A stretch of 64,000 nt of DNA, taken from Gaiellasilicea sp963829845. GTDB lineage: Bacteria > Actinomycetota > Thermoleophilia > Gaiellales > Gaiellaceae. Positions 1-9,622 of this stretch are shown here, piece after piece. The DNA lies in the NCBI GenBank assembly GCA_963829845.1, contig CAWHKD010000019.1, forward strand, positions 1 to 64,000, in the 5' to 3' direction. The position numbers were made by a program, and so were the translations under genes. The notes below the pieces were generated by a model that was not told the DNA's origin, ran no database searches, and saw only the letters and a program-made list of their open reading frames with translations. Position 1 is the stretch's first letter; each line of letters opens with the position of its first letter.

Positions 1-6
1 TGATCC

Positions 7-465
7 TCAGGGATAGGATTGATAGATGGTGGCGTTGCCGTCGTGCTGCACCAGGATGACGACATACGGCTCCGAGCGATTACCGTATTTCGGGCCGTCC
101 ATGCCTGGCGAACCTTCGGGCATAGCGGGGACTGCAATGCCGAGCGCTTTCGGCTTCTCCTTCAGCATGCGGTGAATCTCGCGCGCCGGGACGTGTCCTT
201 CTACGACGTAGCCGTTGACGAGTGCCGTGTGACACGAGCTGTAGATGCCAGGCAGCTTTAGGCGTCGCTGCGCGTCGCGATTACCTCCTTCCGTCACTTT
301 GACCACAAAGCCGTTTTTCTCGATATAGGCGATCCAGTCATCGCAGCAGCTGCAGCCGTAGGACTTCCACACTTCCATGAAAGGCTTGTCGGCCTGCGCC
401 GCAGCGAACGGAGCACACGCTGAAAGCGCGAGCGCGGAGCAGAGTTGGCGTCGGCGCTGGTTCAT
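7..465 (-). CDS. DUF411 domain periplasmic metal-binding protein
   Basis: DUF411 proteins are small exported proteins found next to copper and silver resistance genes; their biochemical role is not firmly established. The product (152 aa from the chosen start) has an N-terminal signal peptide (ALALSACAPFAAAQA), then the family's SYGCSCCDDW cysteine motif near residue 37 and a second conserved cysteine in YSSCHTALV, followed by the GHVPAREIHRML stretch. I chose the ATG at 465 because its codon overlaps the stop of the upstream cupredoxin gene (ATGA), meaning translational coupling; a longer frame to 522 lies inside that gene. It is the last gene of the minus-strand copper cluster before the window edge. 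Confidence 0.88.
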   Translation of the reverse strand: MNQRRRQLCSALALSACAPFAAAQADKPFMEVWKSYGCSCCDDWIAYIEKNGFVVKVTEGGNRDAQRRLKLPGIYSSCHTALVNGYVVEGHVPAREIHRMLKEKPKALGIAVPAMPEGSPGMDGPKYGNRSEPYVVILVQHDGNATIYQSYP

Positions 466-956
466 TTGGACACCTTCACTTTGCCAACCATGCCGGCTTC
501 GTAGTGGCCCGGTATCAGGCACGCGAAATCGAAATCACCCGCCCGGTTGAACGTCCAGATGACTTCACCGGTTTTGCCCGGCGCGACATGCGCCATATAG
601 GGCTCGTCGTGTTCCATGTTGGGAAACTTCTGCATCAGCGCTGCGTGCTCCTCGAGTTCTTTCTTCGTGCCGATGACAAACTCGTGCGTGATTTTCCCGT
701 CGTTCTTATGCACGAACCGTATCGTTTCGCCCCGTTTGACTTCAATCCGGTCGGGTGTGAAGCGCATGGTGTCCAACATCCTGACTTCGACGGTACGGTT
801 GACAGACTTGGCATCACCAGCGATGCCCCATTCCTTTTGTTCCTTTCGGACGGTTGCTGCTTTCTTGGAATCGGCTTTGTCGCCATGCGCATATGCCACG
901 CCAACCGCAGCCAGCGATAGCGTCACGGCAGGGATAAGAATTTTCAGCACTTTCAT
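462..956 (-). CDS. Periplasmic cupredoxin, CopI-like copper tolerance protein
   Basis: A 164-aa exported protein with signal peptide (residues 1-23, ending AYAHG) and one cupredoxin domain. Candidate copper ligands are visible as His in ITHEFVIG and the C-terminal CLIPGHYEAGM block, which supplies the Cys-His-Met set of type 1 copper sites. The Met/His-rich loop NMEHDEPYMAHV may bind extra copper. This architecture matches CopI-type periplasmic cupredoxins that protect beta-proteobacteria from copper; exact orthology is inferred. It follows the multicopper oxidase gene and overlaps the DUF411 gene by 4 bp, so all three are probably one transcript. Confidence 0.85.
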   Translation of the reverse strand: MKVLKILIPAVTLSLAAVGVAYAHGDKADSKKAATVRKEQKEWGIAGDAKSVNRTVEVRMLDTMRFTPDRIEVKRGETIRFVHKNDGKITHEFVIGTKKELEEHAALMQKFPNMEHDEPYMAHVAPGKTGEVIWTFNRAGDFDFACLIPGHYEAGMVGKVKVSK

Positions 957-970
957 GGATTGCCTCTCAG

Positions 971-2384
971 TTAATGTCCCGAATGGCCGCTCGGTTTACG
1001 AACTTTGACTTCGGCCTCCGTAGCGGCCTTCCGCTGTATCGGCATCGACTGCCCGCCTTCGCTCTTGAATCGTGCCGGTTCAGCCAGCGGCCCGGTCCAT
1101 TCGTAAGCCTGCGTTCCGGTGGGTTGTTTGTACCAACCGGGGTCGGTGTAATCGCCCGCCTTTTGCTCGCGCCGAACCTTCAGCACGGTGAACATGCCGC
1201 CCATCTCGACCGAGCCGTAAGGACCTTCACCGCTCATCATCGGAATCGTGTTGTCAGGCAACGGCATTTCCATCTCTGCCATATCCGCCATGCCGCGCTC
1301 GCCCATCACCATGTAGTCCGGGATCAGTTTGGTCAGACGGCGCGCGATATTGGTGTGATCGACGCCAATCATCGTCGGCACGTCATGGCCCATTGCGTTC
1401 ATCGTGTGATGCGACTTGTGACAATGAAACGCCCAGTCGCCCTCTTCGTTGGCAATGAATTCGATTTGCCGCATCTGGCCAACGGCAACGTTCGTCGTCA
1501 CTTCGAACAACCGCGTCGATTTGGGCGTCGGTCCGCCATCAGTGCCGGTGACGAGAAACTCGTGCCCGTGAAGATGAATCGGGTGACTGGTCATCGTCAG
1601 GTTGCCAATGCGGATACGTACCTTGTCGTTGAGCCGCACCTTCAGCGAGTCGATGCCCGGAAAAATGCGGCTATTGAAGCTGAACAGGTTGAAGTCCAGC
1701 ATCGTCATGATCTTCGGTGTGTAGCTGCCGGGATCGATGTCGAAGTTATTCAGAATAAAAACGAAGTCACGATCTACTTCGTCGATCAACGGGTTCCTTT
1801 GTCGCGGATGCGTGACCCAGAACCCCATCATGCCCATGGCCATCTGCACCATTTCGTCTGCGTGCGGGTGATACATGAACGTCCCCGGCCGTCGCGCAAC
1901 GAATTCGTAAACGTAGGTCTTGCCCGGGGCTGATCGCCTTCTGGTTCAGACCGCCGACTCCGTCCATTCCGTTTGGAATGCGTTGCCCATGCCAGTGAAT
2001 AGTCGTGTGCTCCGGCAACTTGTTCGTGACGAAGATGCGAACGCGATCGCCTTCGACCACTTCGATCGTTGGACCTGGGGACTGACCGTTGTATCCCCAC
2101 AGATGCGCTTTCATTCCAGGGGCCAGTTCGCGCACGACCGGTTCTGCGACAAGATGAAACTCCTTGACTCCGTTGTTCATTCGCCATGGCAGCGTCCACC
2201 CGTTCAAGGTCACGACCGGGTTATAGGGTCGTCCTGTCGACGGGATGAGTGGAGGCATCGTGTCCGGCTTGGTCTGCAGCACCGGCTCGGGTAACGCCGC
2301 CATTGCAACCTTGTTCACTGAAGTGGCCGCAGCTACGGTGCCGGCCACACCCAGGCGAGTCAAAAAAGATCGTCGTGAAAACAT
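971..2384 (-). CDS. Multicopper oxidase, Tat-exported (one frameshift)
   Basis: A laccase/CopA-like oxidase that would oxidise Cu(I) in the periplasm. The N-terminus has a twin-arginine signal (SRRSFLTRLG). Copper-binding motifs appear in order: IHWHGQ, YHPHAD, HPIHLHGHEF and HCHKSHHTMNAMGH. The frame is broken once: the first part (2384 to about 1930) reaches LNQKAISPG, and the rest resumes as KTYVYEFVARRPG after a one-base shift in a G run at 1926-1929 (one extra C in CCCC on the coding strand). Removing that base gives one normal protein of about 470 aa, so a sequencing error is more likely than a dead gene. The ATG at 2384 is preferred because AAGGA lies 6 nt before it; a TTG at 2399 would precede this ribosome site. 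Confidence 0.85.
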
Positions 2385-2395
2385 TGTCGTTTCCT

Positions 2396-3836
2396 TCAAT
2401 GAGCCGGACCGGCTTCGCCGCCGCTCGGTGCGCTGGCTAGACGCGGTTGACTCATCGGTGACGGACCGATCAGTGCCATGTCCAGATCGGCCTCTGCCAT
2501 CCAGAAGTCACGCAGTGCCTCGATACTGGCGTTAACGCTGGCGATCTGGCCTCGCGCATCGGCCAGCAGCTCAAACACGCCAATCAGCATTCCGTTGTAG
2601 CGAAGCAGTGTCTCGTCAGCGATGCGTTTGCGTAGCGGAACAATTTCGTCGCGATAGTGCCGAGCGACATCGAAGCCGCTGCGATACGCGAGATACGCCT
2701 CGCGTACCTGAGAACGAGCATTGACTGCGGCCTCGGCTCCGCGATTGACGGCTTGCATATAGATCGCCTCTGCCCGAGCCACTTTCGCAGTTCCAAAATC
2801 GAACAGCGGAAGATCGAAACTGATCTCGTAACCTTTCGACCATGGCGTACCGCTCGGGCCGTCACGCTCCCGGGCCGGCCCCAGTTCAAGCACATTGATG
2901 ACCCGCGTCGCCCTGCTCAGCCCGAGGTTGCGCGCAAGCGCGTCGGTTTCGATTCGTATCGCCTGTAGATCCAATCGCTGTGTCATCGCCCGTTGTTCGG
3001 CATCCGGCAACTCTGTCGGTGTACGAGGGAGGTCGGGCAAGCGGTCCGGCAGCGCAAATTGCGTTTGAGATCCAGAGAGCCCCAGCAGGCGTGTCAAGCG
3101 CTCGCGCGTGCTGACACGGATCTGCTGCGGCACGCGCCAGATTGAGTGTCGCGTCCGCATAGAACGCCTGCTCCCGCGCCTGCATCAGCGCGTTCCAGTT
3201 GCCAACCTCCTTCATACGTCTGGCTAGGTCGGCACCAATCTCCGCGACTTCGTTGACATCTCGCATGTAACGCACAGACTGCTCTGCCGCGACCGCGGAC
3301 AGGTAGGCTTTGCGAGTCTCGGAAGCGATGCGCAATACCTCGATGGCAGTCGTGCGCTGCACTTGATCGAACCGGCGGCGTTCGACGCTCAGCATCTGCG
3401 GCATCGTCAGCAGCCCGAGGACATTTATCGTCAGCGATTGCTCGATCGAGTAATGGCGGACTCCGCCCTCGAGCAAGCTGGTGCGTGTCATTGCGAAGTG
3501 CGGGTTCGGCAAGCGGCCCGCCTGCACCACGCTCGCCTCGCTGATTCCAAGCTCTGAAAAGGAAGCCTGCAACCCCTTGTTGTTCAACAACGCAATCTGA
3601 ACTGCGTCATCGACCGATAACGGCTTGCTTAGCAACTGACTCACACGATCTGCGGCCGATTGCTGTTGCTCTTCGGTCCGCGCCCATGCGACATCCTTGT
3701 TAAGTCTTTCGCGTGCAATCTGTTCGACGCTTCCGAAGCCGCCATCCGCCGAGAAGGTCGAGCAACCGATGACTGCAAGCGTGAGCGCGCCAAGCGCAGT
3801 GGTCCGCAGCGCGCGACTAGTCTTTGACTGATGCAT
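2396..3836 (-). CDS. TolC-family outer membrane efflux lipoprotein (one frameshift)
   Basis: Outer membrane channel component, probably for metal export with an RND or P-type pump. The N-terminus has a lipoprotein signal (ALTLAVIGCS), followed by TolC-type repeats: NNKGLQASFSELGISEA and later EISFDLPLFDFGTAKVARAE with PLRKRIADETLLRYNGM near the end. The frame breaks near 3130: the N-terminal part ends in NLARA and resumes as QQIRVSTRERL when one G is removed on the coding strand. Total about 480 aa, normal for the family. Start at 3836 follows GAGGTG. No RND or membrane-fusion genes are present, so the channel must use partners encoded elsewhere. Confidence 0.82.
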
Positions 3837-3846
3837 CGTCATCACC

Positions 3847-4179
3847 TCAGTGCTTGTGATGCGGGTTGGCTACTGGTGATCGTGCAGGTGTCGGCTGACC
3901 TGTGGACGGTGCGTTGGGCTGCTGCGCTTCACGCGCATAGAACCGCCACCCTCCGATTGCACCGACCCGATCGTTTGCCTCGCGCCAGGGAAGGAGTGTC
4001 ACGTCCCGTTGCGCGCGATACGCATCGAACGTTGATCGATAAATTAGCGAAGGGACCGGTTCCCTCACGTTGTCGGTATAGCCGGAATTCGCTGGTGTGT
4101 TTTTATCGGCGGTCTGCGCGTGAAGCGGCACCACAAATGAAGCTGCGAACAGCGTCACCAAAGAGAAGAGATAAGCCAT
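3847..4179 (-). CDS. Small secreted protein of copper/RND clusters, unknown function
   Basis: A 110-aa protein with a clear signal peptide (MAYLFSLVTLFAASFVVPLHAQ) and a short conserved core YRSTFDAYRAQRD followed by PWREANDRVGAIGGWRFYA. I recognise this core as typical of small exported proteins encoded beside TolC/RND metal-efflux genes in beta-proteobacteria, but no activity is known to me. The C-terminus ends His-rich (PHHKH). The ATG at 4179 is chosen because the signal peptide begins there; an upstream in-frame extension to 4227 would spoil it. It lies 10 bp before the TolC-like gene in the same direction. Confidence 0.7.
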   Translation of the reverse strand: MAYLFSLVTLFAASFVVPLHAQTADKNTPANSGYTDNVREPVPSLIYRSTFDAYRAQRDVTLLPWREANDRVGAIGGWRFYAREAQQPNAPSTGQPTPARSPVANPHHKH

Positions 4180-4276
4180 GTAATCCTCGTCGCAGGCAGA
4201 CAACGCCGCACTGAGCGCGCGTGTCAAGAATCACTTCGATCGGACAACTGCTCCGACCGAAGACCACCGGGAATGC

Positions 4277-4696
4277 TTAGACGAGGATGAAGCGAGGAGG
4301 CTTGTCAGGGCCTTTGAGGAGGACGTCGACCGTCGGGCAGGTTCTTTGGAAGTGGGGCTCCGATACCGGTACTGGAAACGTCTGAGTGGCCAGGGCAATA
4401 GGCAAGGCGATGCCAACACAGCATGCGGCGCACGCGCTGCAGGTCAGTGTCGACGCAGAATTGGCGTGATCGCCGTGTTGCGCGTCAACACCGTCACCCG
4501 CATTTGCCCCGTCGTGTGTGTGTGACGAACGATCTGCATGTCCGTGATGATGATTCGCACTTCCATCGTGCGCGTGATCAACGGCGACTTCGTGGTGCCT
4601 GCCGCTGCAATTCACCATAGTCGCCGCTGCGTAGCCCTGCATCGGCAGAGCGACGATTAGTAACCAAGCGAAGACCCGAATGAAGCGTTTACTCAT
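4277..4696 (-). CDS. His-rich secreted protein, DUF2946-like
   Basis: A 139-aa protein with a signal peptide (residues 1-24), a central histidine-rich segment (residues about 35-80, with HAHDGSANHHHGHAD) and a CSACAACCVG cysteine block followed by a hydrophobic segment and a PPRFILV end. This layout matches DUF2946-type proteins found near copper genes. The His-rich stretch suggests periplasmic metal buffering, which is inference. It lies between the ATPase and the small secreted protein, all on the minus strand; about 100 bp separates it from the next gene. Confidence 0.65.
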   Translation of the reverse strand: MSKRFIRVFAWLLIVALPMQGYAAATMVNCSGRHHEVAVDHAHDGSANHHHGHADRSSHTHDGANAGDGVDAQHGDHANSASTLTCSACAACCVGIALPIALATQTFPVPVSEPHFQRTCPTVDVLLKGPDKPPRFILV

Positions 4697-4724
4697 CCTT
4701 GAATATTAGTCCAAAGACCATGGC

Positions 4725-6845
4725 CTAAAGTGAAAGCGTACGCAGTCGTAACGCGTTTCCGACCACCGACACCGAGCTCAGGCTCATGGCCAGCGCTGCG
4801 ATCATCGGCGACAGCAGAAGCCCGAAGAAAGGAAACAGCACGCCGGCCGCGATCGGCACTCCGAGCGTGTTGTAGATAAACGCAAAGCCGAGGTTCTGCC
4901 GCATGTTGCGCACCGCCTGCCGCGATATCAGACGCGCTCGTGCGATGCCGCGCAGGTCACCCTTGACCAACGTCACATGCGCCGAATACATCGCGACATC
5001 AGTGCCGGTGCCCATGGCGATTCCGACATCGGCCTTCGCTAGCGCGGGTGCATCATTGATCCCGTCGCCGGCCATCGCCACCTTGCGGCCTTCGGCCTGC
5101 AGGCGACCGACCAGTTGCACCTTATCCGCCGGCTTCACTTCGCCGATCACCTCGTCGATTTGAAGCTGGCCGCGACCGCGCGCGCGGTGGTCCAGCCATC
5201 ACCGGTCGCCATCACGATACGGACGCCTTCGTTCCGTAGTTGTGTCAAAGCCTCGGCGGTTGTCGACTTGATTGGATCCGCAACGGCGAGCAGTCCGGAG
5301 AGCTTGCCGTCGACGGCCAGGAACATCACGCTTGCGCCTGTCTTGCGCAGCTCTTCTGCCTGACCGAGCAGTGGCGTGATCTCAATTTTTTCATCTTGCA
5401 TCAGCGCGGTGTTACCCAGAGCCAGCCGCTGGCCACCAACGACTCCGCGCACACCAATGCCGCTCGCCGATTCGAAGCTTTCTGCCTTCTCGAGAGTCAG
5501 ACCGCGCTTGCGCGCCGCGTCGACGACGGCGTGCGCCAGCGGATGCTCGGACCCTGATCGAGGCTGGCCGCGAGCGTCAGCACCTGTGCTTCGTTGAAAC
5601 CGGGCGCGGCAACGACGCGCTCGAATACCGGACGACCTTCTGTCAGTGTGCCGGTCTTGTCGACGACCAGCGTATCGATCGTGCGCAACGATTCGATCGC
5701 TGCCGCGTCACGAAACAGCACGCCTTGTGTCGCCGCGCGGCCGGTCGCGACCATGATCGTCATCGGCGTCGCAAGCCCCAGCGCACACGGGCACGCAATG
5801 ATCAGCACCGCTAATGCATTGATCAGTCCATAGACCCATCCGGGATCGGGTCCGAACAAGCCCCACGCCAGAAAAGTCAACACCGCGACTGCGATGACCG
5901 CCAGCACGAACCAGCCCGCTACGACGTCCGCCAGCCGCTGCATCGGTGCGCGCGAACGCTGCGCTTGCGAAACCATCTGCACGATCTGCGCGAGCGTCGT
6001 TTCGCTTCCTATGCGCTCTGCACGCATGACCAGCGCTCCGCTGGTATTGATCGTCGCGCCGATCAGCGGATCTTCGGGCCGCTTGGTGACAGGGATGGGC
6101 TCACCGGTCAGCATCGACTCATCGACCGCGCTTTCCCCTTCGATAACTTTGCCGTCGACCGGGACCTTTTCGCCGGGCCGCACGCGCAGCGAGTCGCCAA
6201 CGTGTACATGCGCCAATGGAATGTCCTCTTCTGAGCCATCTTCCCGGATGCGCCGAGCCATCTTCGGCGCTAAACCCATCAATGCCTTGATGGCTGACGA
6301 TGTCTGGCCGCGGGCCTTGAGTTCGAGCAGCTGCCCAAGCAGTGTCAGCGACACGATCACTGCAGCGGCCTCGAAATACACGCCGATGCGACCATGCATC
6401 ACGAAGGACGCCGGGAACAATGCGGGCGCGACGGTAGCGGTAACGCTGTAAACGAACGCTGCTGCAGTGCCTAGTCCAATCAGCGTCCACATATTTGGGC
6501 TGCGATTGACGATCGACTGCACGCCCCGCACGAAGAACGGATGACCTGCCCATAAGATGACAGGCGCGGACAGCGCGAACTCCAACCATGAAAGTGCGGT
6601 TGGCGATAACGCTAGAAGGCGGTGACCGATCATCGCGACGCAACAACGACGATCGTCAGCGGCAGCGTCCACCAAAAGCGGCGCGAAAAATCGCGCAGCT
6701 CGGGGTTTTCATCGTCTTCGAGCGATGGCATCAGCGGCTCGAGCGCCATGCCGCACTTCGGGCAGTGCCCAGGCCGATCCTGCCGTATCTCGGGATGCAT
6801 CGGACACGTGTAGATCGTGCCCGCGGGCGCGGCCTGTTTCGGCTG
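4725..6845 (-). CDS. Copper-translocating P-type ATPase, N-terminus lost at contig junction, three frameshifts
   Basis: P1B-type ATPase that would export copper across the inner membrane. N-terminal heavy-metal-binding domain YTCPMHPEIRQDRPGHCPKC is present, then transmembrane segments, the actuator motif TGEPIPV, the CPCALGLATP metal-binding helix, the phosphorylation site DKTGTLTEG and the hinge GDGINDAPAL, so the catalytic set is complete. The reading frame shifts near 6640, 5550 and 5165; joining the pieces gives a continuous family-typical protein. The 5' end stops at about 6840, where the sequence changes to unrelated actinobacterial DNA, so the true start is missing. C-terminus ends VVGNALRLRTLSL. 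Confidence 0.85.
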
Positions 6846-6850
6846 AAGCT
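6825..6850. other. Junction between beta-proteobacterial and actinobacterial DNA (probable chimera)
   Basis: Left of this point the minus strand encodes a Burkholderiales-type copper ATPase; right of it the plus strand encodes the C-terminal part of a methyltransferase-like protein. Both genes are cut here. Base composition and codon use change abruptly. No integrase, transposase, tRNA or direct repeat is visible at the border. Confidence 0.75.
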
Positions 6851-7073
6851 CGCGTCGCTCGTGACGGACACGCTCCGTGCGCAGTTGCTCGAGCTCGAGG
6901 GCTATCGGACACAGCTCGTCGAGTTCGTCCCGCTCGAGCACACGGCCAAGAACATCCTCATCCGTGCCGTGAAGGGAGCGCCGGCGGGCGCCGAAGTGCG
7001 CCGCTCCTACGAGGAGCTACGCGACGCGCTCGGGCTCGATCCCGCGCTCGAGCGGCTGCTCAGCGCCGCGTGA
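6838..7073 (+). CDS. SAM-dependent methyltransferase-like protein, C-terminal fragment
   Basis: About 78 residues of a truncated gene read FRLKLASLVTDTLRAQLLEL, then GYRTQLVEFVPLEHTAKNILIRAV and a short helical tail. I associate the EHTAKNILIRAV end with uncharacterised class I methyltransferases of Actinobacteria, but the SAM-binding part is missing, so the call is tentative. The gene loses its N-terminus at the junction near 6840. Its stop (7071-7073) overlaps the 3' end of the convergent cytochrome P460 gene by 14 bp. Confidence 0.4.
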
Positions 7074-7494
7074 AGACGTAGTCGTTCGCCTTGGCCTGCA
7101 CATGGCAGGCGGCACACCCGGCTTCCGGAAAGCCGATCTTCGCGAAGCGGGCCGTCGCGGAGGAGCGCGTGAATTCCTCCCAACGCCAGCCGCCGTTGGC
7201 AGCTCCCTTCACTCTGCGCATGGTCGCCACGAGCGACAGCCAGCGCTTGCCCGGCGGTGACGCAGTCTTGACGACGATCGTGCCCACGGGGTAGCGGCGG
7301 CCCACCTGCCGCTTGTTGGCGTAGACGTTCTTCACCCCTGGGTGCGCCGCCGATCCCACGCGGATCGGAGCCTTGTTCACCTTCGTCCAGGATGCGTATC
7401 CGGTCACATACGCGGGCAAGCCGTCCTTGCGTGCCTGTGCGGCTGCGGCTCCGATCGTAAGCAGCGACAGCACCGTCACTGCAAGCGCTCGCAT
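7060..7494 (-). CDS. Cytochrome P460 family secreted protein
   Basis: A 144-aa exported protein with a signal peptide (residues 1-21, ending AAAQA). The C-terminus has one haem c site CAACH near residue 128, in the context FPEAGCAACHVQAKANDYVF, which together with GTIVVKTASP and WRWEEF marks the cytochrome P460 family. Family members act in hydroxylamine oxidation or remain uncharacterised; no substrate can be assigned here. It follows the STAS gene by only 2 bp, so the two are probably cotranscribed. Confidence 0.8.
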   Translation of the reverse strand: MRALAVTVLSLLTIGAAAAQARKDGLPAYVTGYASWTKVNKAPIRVGSAAHPGVKNVYANKRQVGRRYPVGTIVVKTASPPGKRWLSLVATMRRVKGAANGGWRWEEFTRSSATARFAKIGFPEAGCAACHVQAKANDYVFTRR

Positions 7495-7496
7495 CG

Positions 7497-7862
7497 CTAG
7501 TTCTGCTTGGCGGCGAGCGCTGCGTCGACGGTCTCATGCACTGCAAGGTGCTGGTCGAGCCCGGAGATCGACAGCGCCCGGTGGGTCTCGAGACCCGGCG
7601 CAGCGAGATGGAATGTCGTGCCGTCCTCGAGCCTCGTGCGGGCCTCGACCAGGACGCCAAGCGCGGTCGAGTCGACGAAGTCGACTTCGCCAAGGTCGAC
7701 GACGAGCCGTTCCGGCTGCTCGGCGCAAAGCTCGAGGAGCGCCGCGCGCACCTCGGGTGCGTTGTAAAGGTCGAGCTCGCCCGCGAGGTGGATCACGACG
7801 GCCCCATTCGGACGATCGACTCCTCTGACCGGATGTTCGTTCAGTCTCGGCTCGTCCGTCAT
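7497..7862 (-). CDS. STAS domain protein (anti-sigma factor antagonist-like)
   Basis: A 121-aa single STAS domain. The core VVIHLAGELDLYNAPEVRAA is followed by LVVDLGEVDFVDSTALGVLV, which contains the conserved DST phosphorylatable serine region of SpoIIAA/RsbV-type antagonists. Such proteins bind anti-sigma kinases in partner-switching networks, but no kinase or sigma partner is adjacent. An alternative ATG at 7877 adds five residues; neither start has a strong ribosome site. The upstream transposase frame overlaps or abuts the 5' end, which suggests the transposase landed next to it. Confidence 0.82.
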   Translation of the reverse strand: MTDEPRLNEHPVRGVDRPNGAVVIHLAGELDLYNAPEVRAALLELCAEQPERLVVDLGEVDFVDSTALGVLVEARTRLEDGTTFHLAAPGLETHRALSISGLDQHLAVHETVDAALAAKQN

Positions 7863-7879
7863 GCCGTGCACAAGCATAG

Positions 7880-8343
7880 TCACGTGGCGTCGGGCTGAGC
7901 GGCCCGGCTCCCACCAGGCCCCCAGCGCCGATTCCACGCCAGGGCCAGCCGCGGAGCCCCACGCGCGTCGTGTTCTCGAAGATGTACTCGACAACGGTGT
8001 CGAGGTGTGCGTCGCCCTCGACCACGCGGGACTCGAACCGGCCCTGAAACAGGTGCCCACTGCGCGCGTAGCGCCGGTTGAACCGCATCGCGTAGACCCC
8101 ATTCAGCCGCTGCATCCCGCGGGAGAGCTCGGGCTGAGTCGTCTCGACGAGCAGATGGAAGTGGTTGTCGAGCAGGTTCCAGGCGTGCACCCTCCAGCGG
8201 AAACGCCGCCCGACGTCGAGAAAGAGCTTGAACCAGGCCTCGCGGTCGCGGTCGTCGAGAACAATCGGTCGCTGCTCGACGCCGCGGCAGATGACGTGGT
8301 ACCACGCGGGACTCGGCAGCCGGCTGCGTGGGATTCTCGGCAC
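7880..8343 (-). mobile_element. REP-associated Y1 tyrosine transposase (RAYT, IS200/IS605-like)
   Basis: The protein begins MPRIPRSRLPSPAWYHVICR from a GTG at 8343 and carries the Y1 transposase HUH motif in DNHFHLLVETTQPELSRGM, followed by GVYAMRFNRRYARSGHLFQG and RFESRVVEGDAHL. These are hallmarks of RAYT proteins that mobilise REP palindromes. The frame with the motif stays open through the STAS gene to 7534, while another frame stops at 7880, so the 3' end is uncertain and may contain a frameshift. Three REP-like palindromes sharing one consensus occur at 8387, 11811 and 19439, the first only 44 bp upstream. Confidence 0.75.
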
Positions 8344-8386
8344 GCCGTCGACGCTACCTTGCCGTCTGCTGATGCGAAACCGGCGT

Positions 8387-8427
8387 GAAGGGACACCTTC
8401 CAGGGACAGTCCCTGGGACACGTCCTT
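8387..8427. repeat. REP-like palindrome, copy 1 (next to the transposase)
   Basis: Imperfect palindrome centred on CAGGGACAGTCCCTGG with flanking GGGACACGTCC. It lies directly upstream of the RAYT gene and 30 bp before the kynureninase-like gene. It shares its core with the copies at 11811-11845 and 19439-19473. Confidence 0.8.
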
Positions 8428-8457
8428 CGCAGACCTGGTCGTGCAGACTGGCGCCTA

Positions 8458-9613
8458 GTGCGTGCGCTCCTCGACTACCGCTCCGAGTTCCCGATCCTCG
8501 AGCAGGCGACGTACCTGATCAACCATTCGCTTGGCGCGATGCCGCGGCGCGCGGAGGACGGACTCGCCGAGTACGCCCGCATATGGCGCGAGAGAGGAAT
8601 CCGGGCGTGGGGTGAGGGCTGGTGGGATCTCCCACTGACGGTGGGAAACCAGATCGGCCGGATCATCGGGGCGCCCCCACGCACGACGGTGATGCATCAG
8701 AACGTGGCAATCGCAGAGGCCGTCGTCCTCTCCTGTTTTCGGCCGACACGTGAGCGGAATCGGATCGTCTACGAGCGCGGCAACTTCCCGTCCGTTCGCT
8801 ACCTCTACCAGGCGCAGCGGGAGCTCGAGGTCGTCGTCTGCGAGGACGACGAGGAGATCGTGCAAACGATCGACGAGCGGACGCTGCTAGTCCCGATCAG
8901 CCACGTACTCTTCAAGTCGGGGGAGATCCAGGACGTCGGGCGGATCGTCGAGCGCGCACACGAAGCCGGCGCTCACGTCATTCTCGACGCCTACCAGTCC
9001 GCGGGAATTGTCCCGCTCGACGTGACGATCCTGAATGTCGACTTCGCGGTGGGCGGCTCGGTCAAGTGGCTCTGCGGGGGCCCGGGCAACGGCTGGCTGT
9101 ACGTCCGCCCGGATCTCGCAGAGCGGCTCGAGCCGGCCTACACAGGCTGGCAGGCACACGAGCTGCCGTTCGCCTTCGAGGAAGAGATGCGCTACGCGCC
9201 CGGCGCAGCGCGTTTCCTGACGGGCACGCCTAACGTCCCTGCGCTCTACGCCGGGACCGCCGGCTACGACCTGATCGAGGAGATCGGAGTCGAGCGGATC
9301 CGCGCGAACTCTCTCCGGCAGACGGACCTTCTGATTGCCCTCGCAGACGCGGCAGGCTTCGGGATCGCGAGTCCACGCGACCGTGAGCGGCGCGGCGGCA
9401 CTGTCACCGTCCACGTCGACGAGTTCCCTGCCGTGCACAAGGAGCTCTCGCGAGCGTCAGATTCTCTGCGACTTCCGGCCGGGCGCCGGGATCCGGATTG
9501 GGCCGCACTACTTCACCTCCGACGACGAGCTCCGGCGGGTGATCGCGCAAATCGGCGAGATTGTCGAGACGCGCGCGTACGAGCGGCATCTCGGCGCCGT
9601 CGCGCGGCATTAA
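8458..9613 (+). CDS. Kynureninase-like PLP enzyme, aminotransferase class V (one frameshift)
   Basis: A class V aminotransferase-fold enzyme. The PLP region is visible: VILDAYQSAG contains the Asp that holds the pyridine nitrogen and GGSVKWLCGGPGNG holds the lysine that binds PLP, closely matching kynureninases. The frame runs intact to VHKELS, shifts by one base near 9450, and resumes as ERQILCDFRPGAGIRIGPHY to end at 9613, giving about 384 aa. Kynureninase would cleave kynurenine to anthranilate and alanine, but selenocysteine-lyase-like relatives cannot be excluded. No other tryptophan-catabolic gene is nearby. Start is a GTG. The fhs gene begins 9 bp after the stop. Confidence 0.75.
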
Positions 9614-9622
9614 GGTCTGCCC

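Noticed and set aside
1..6845. Copper cluster as an integrated genomic island of the actinobacterium
   Set aside because: No integrase, att site, IS element or tRNA is visible at the border and both border genes are truncated, so a chimera is simpler. Not excluded without reads.
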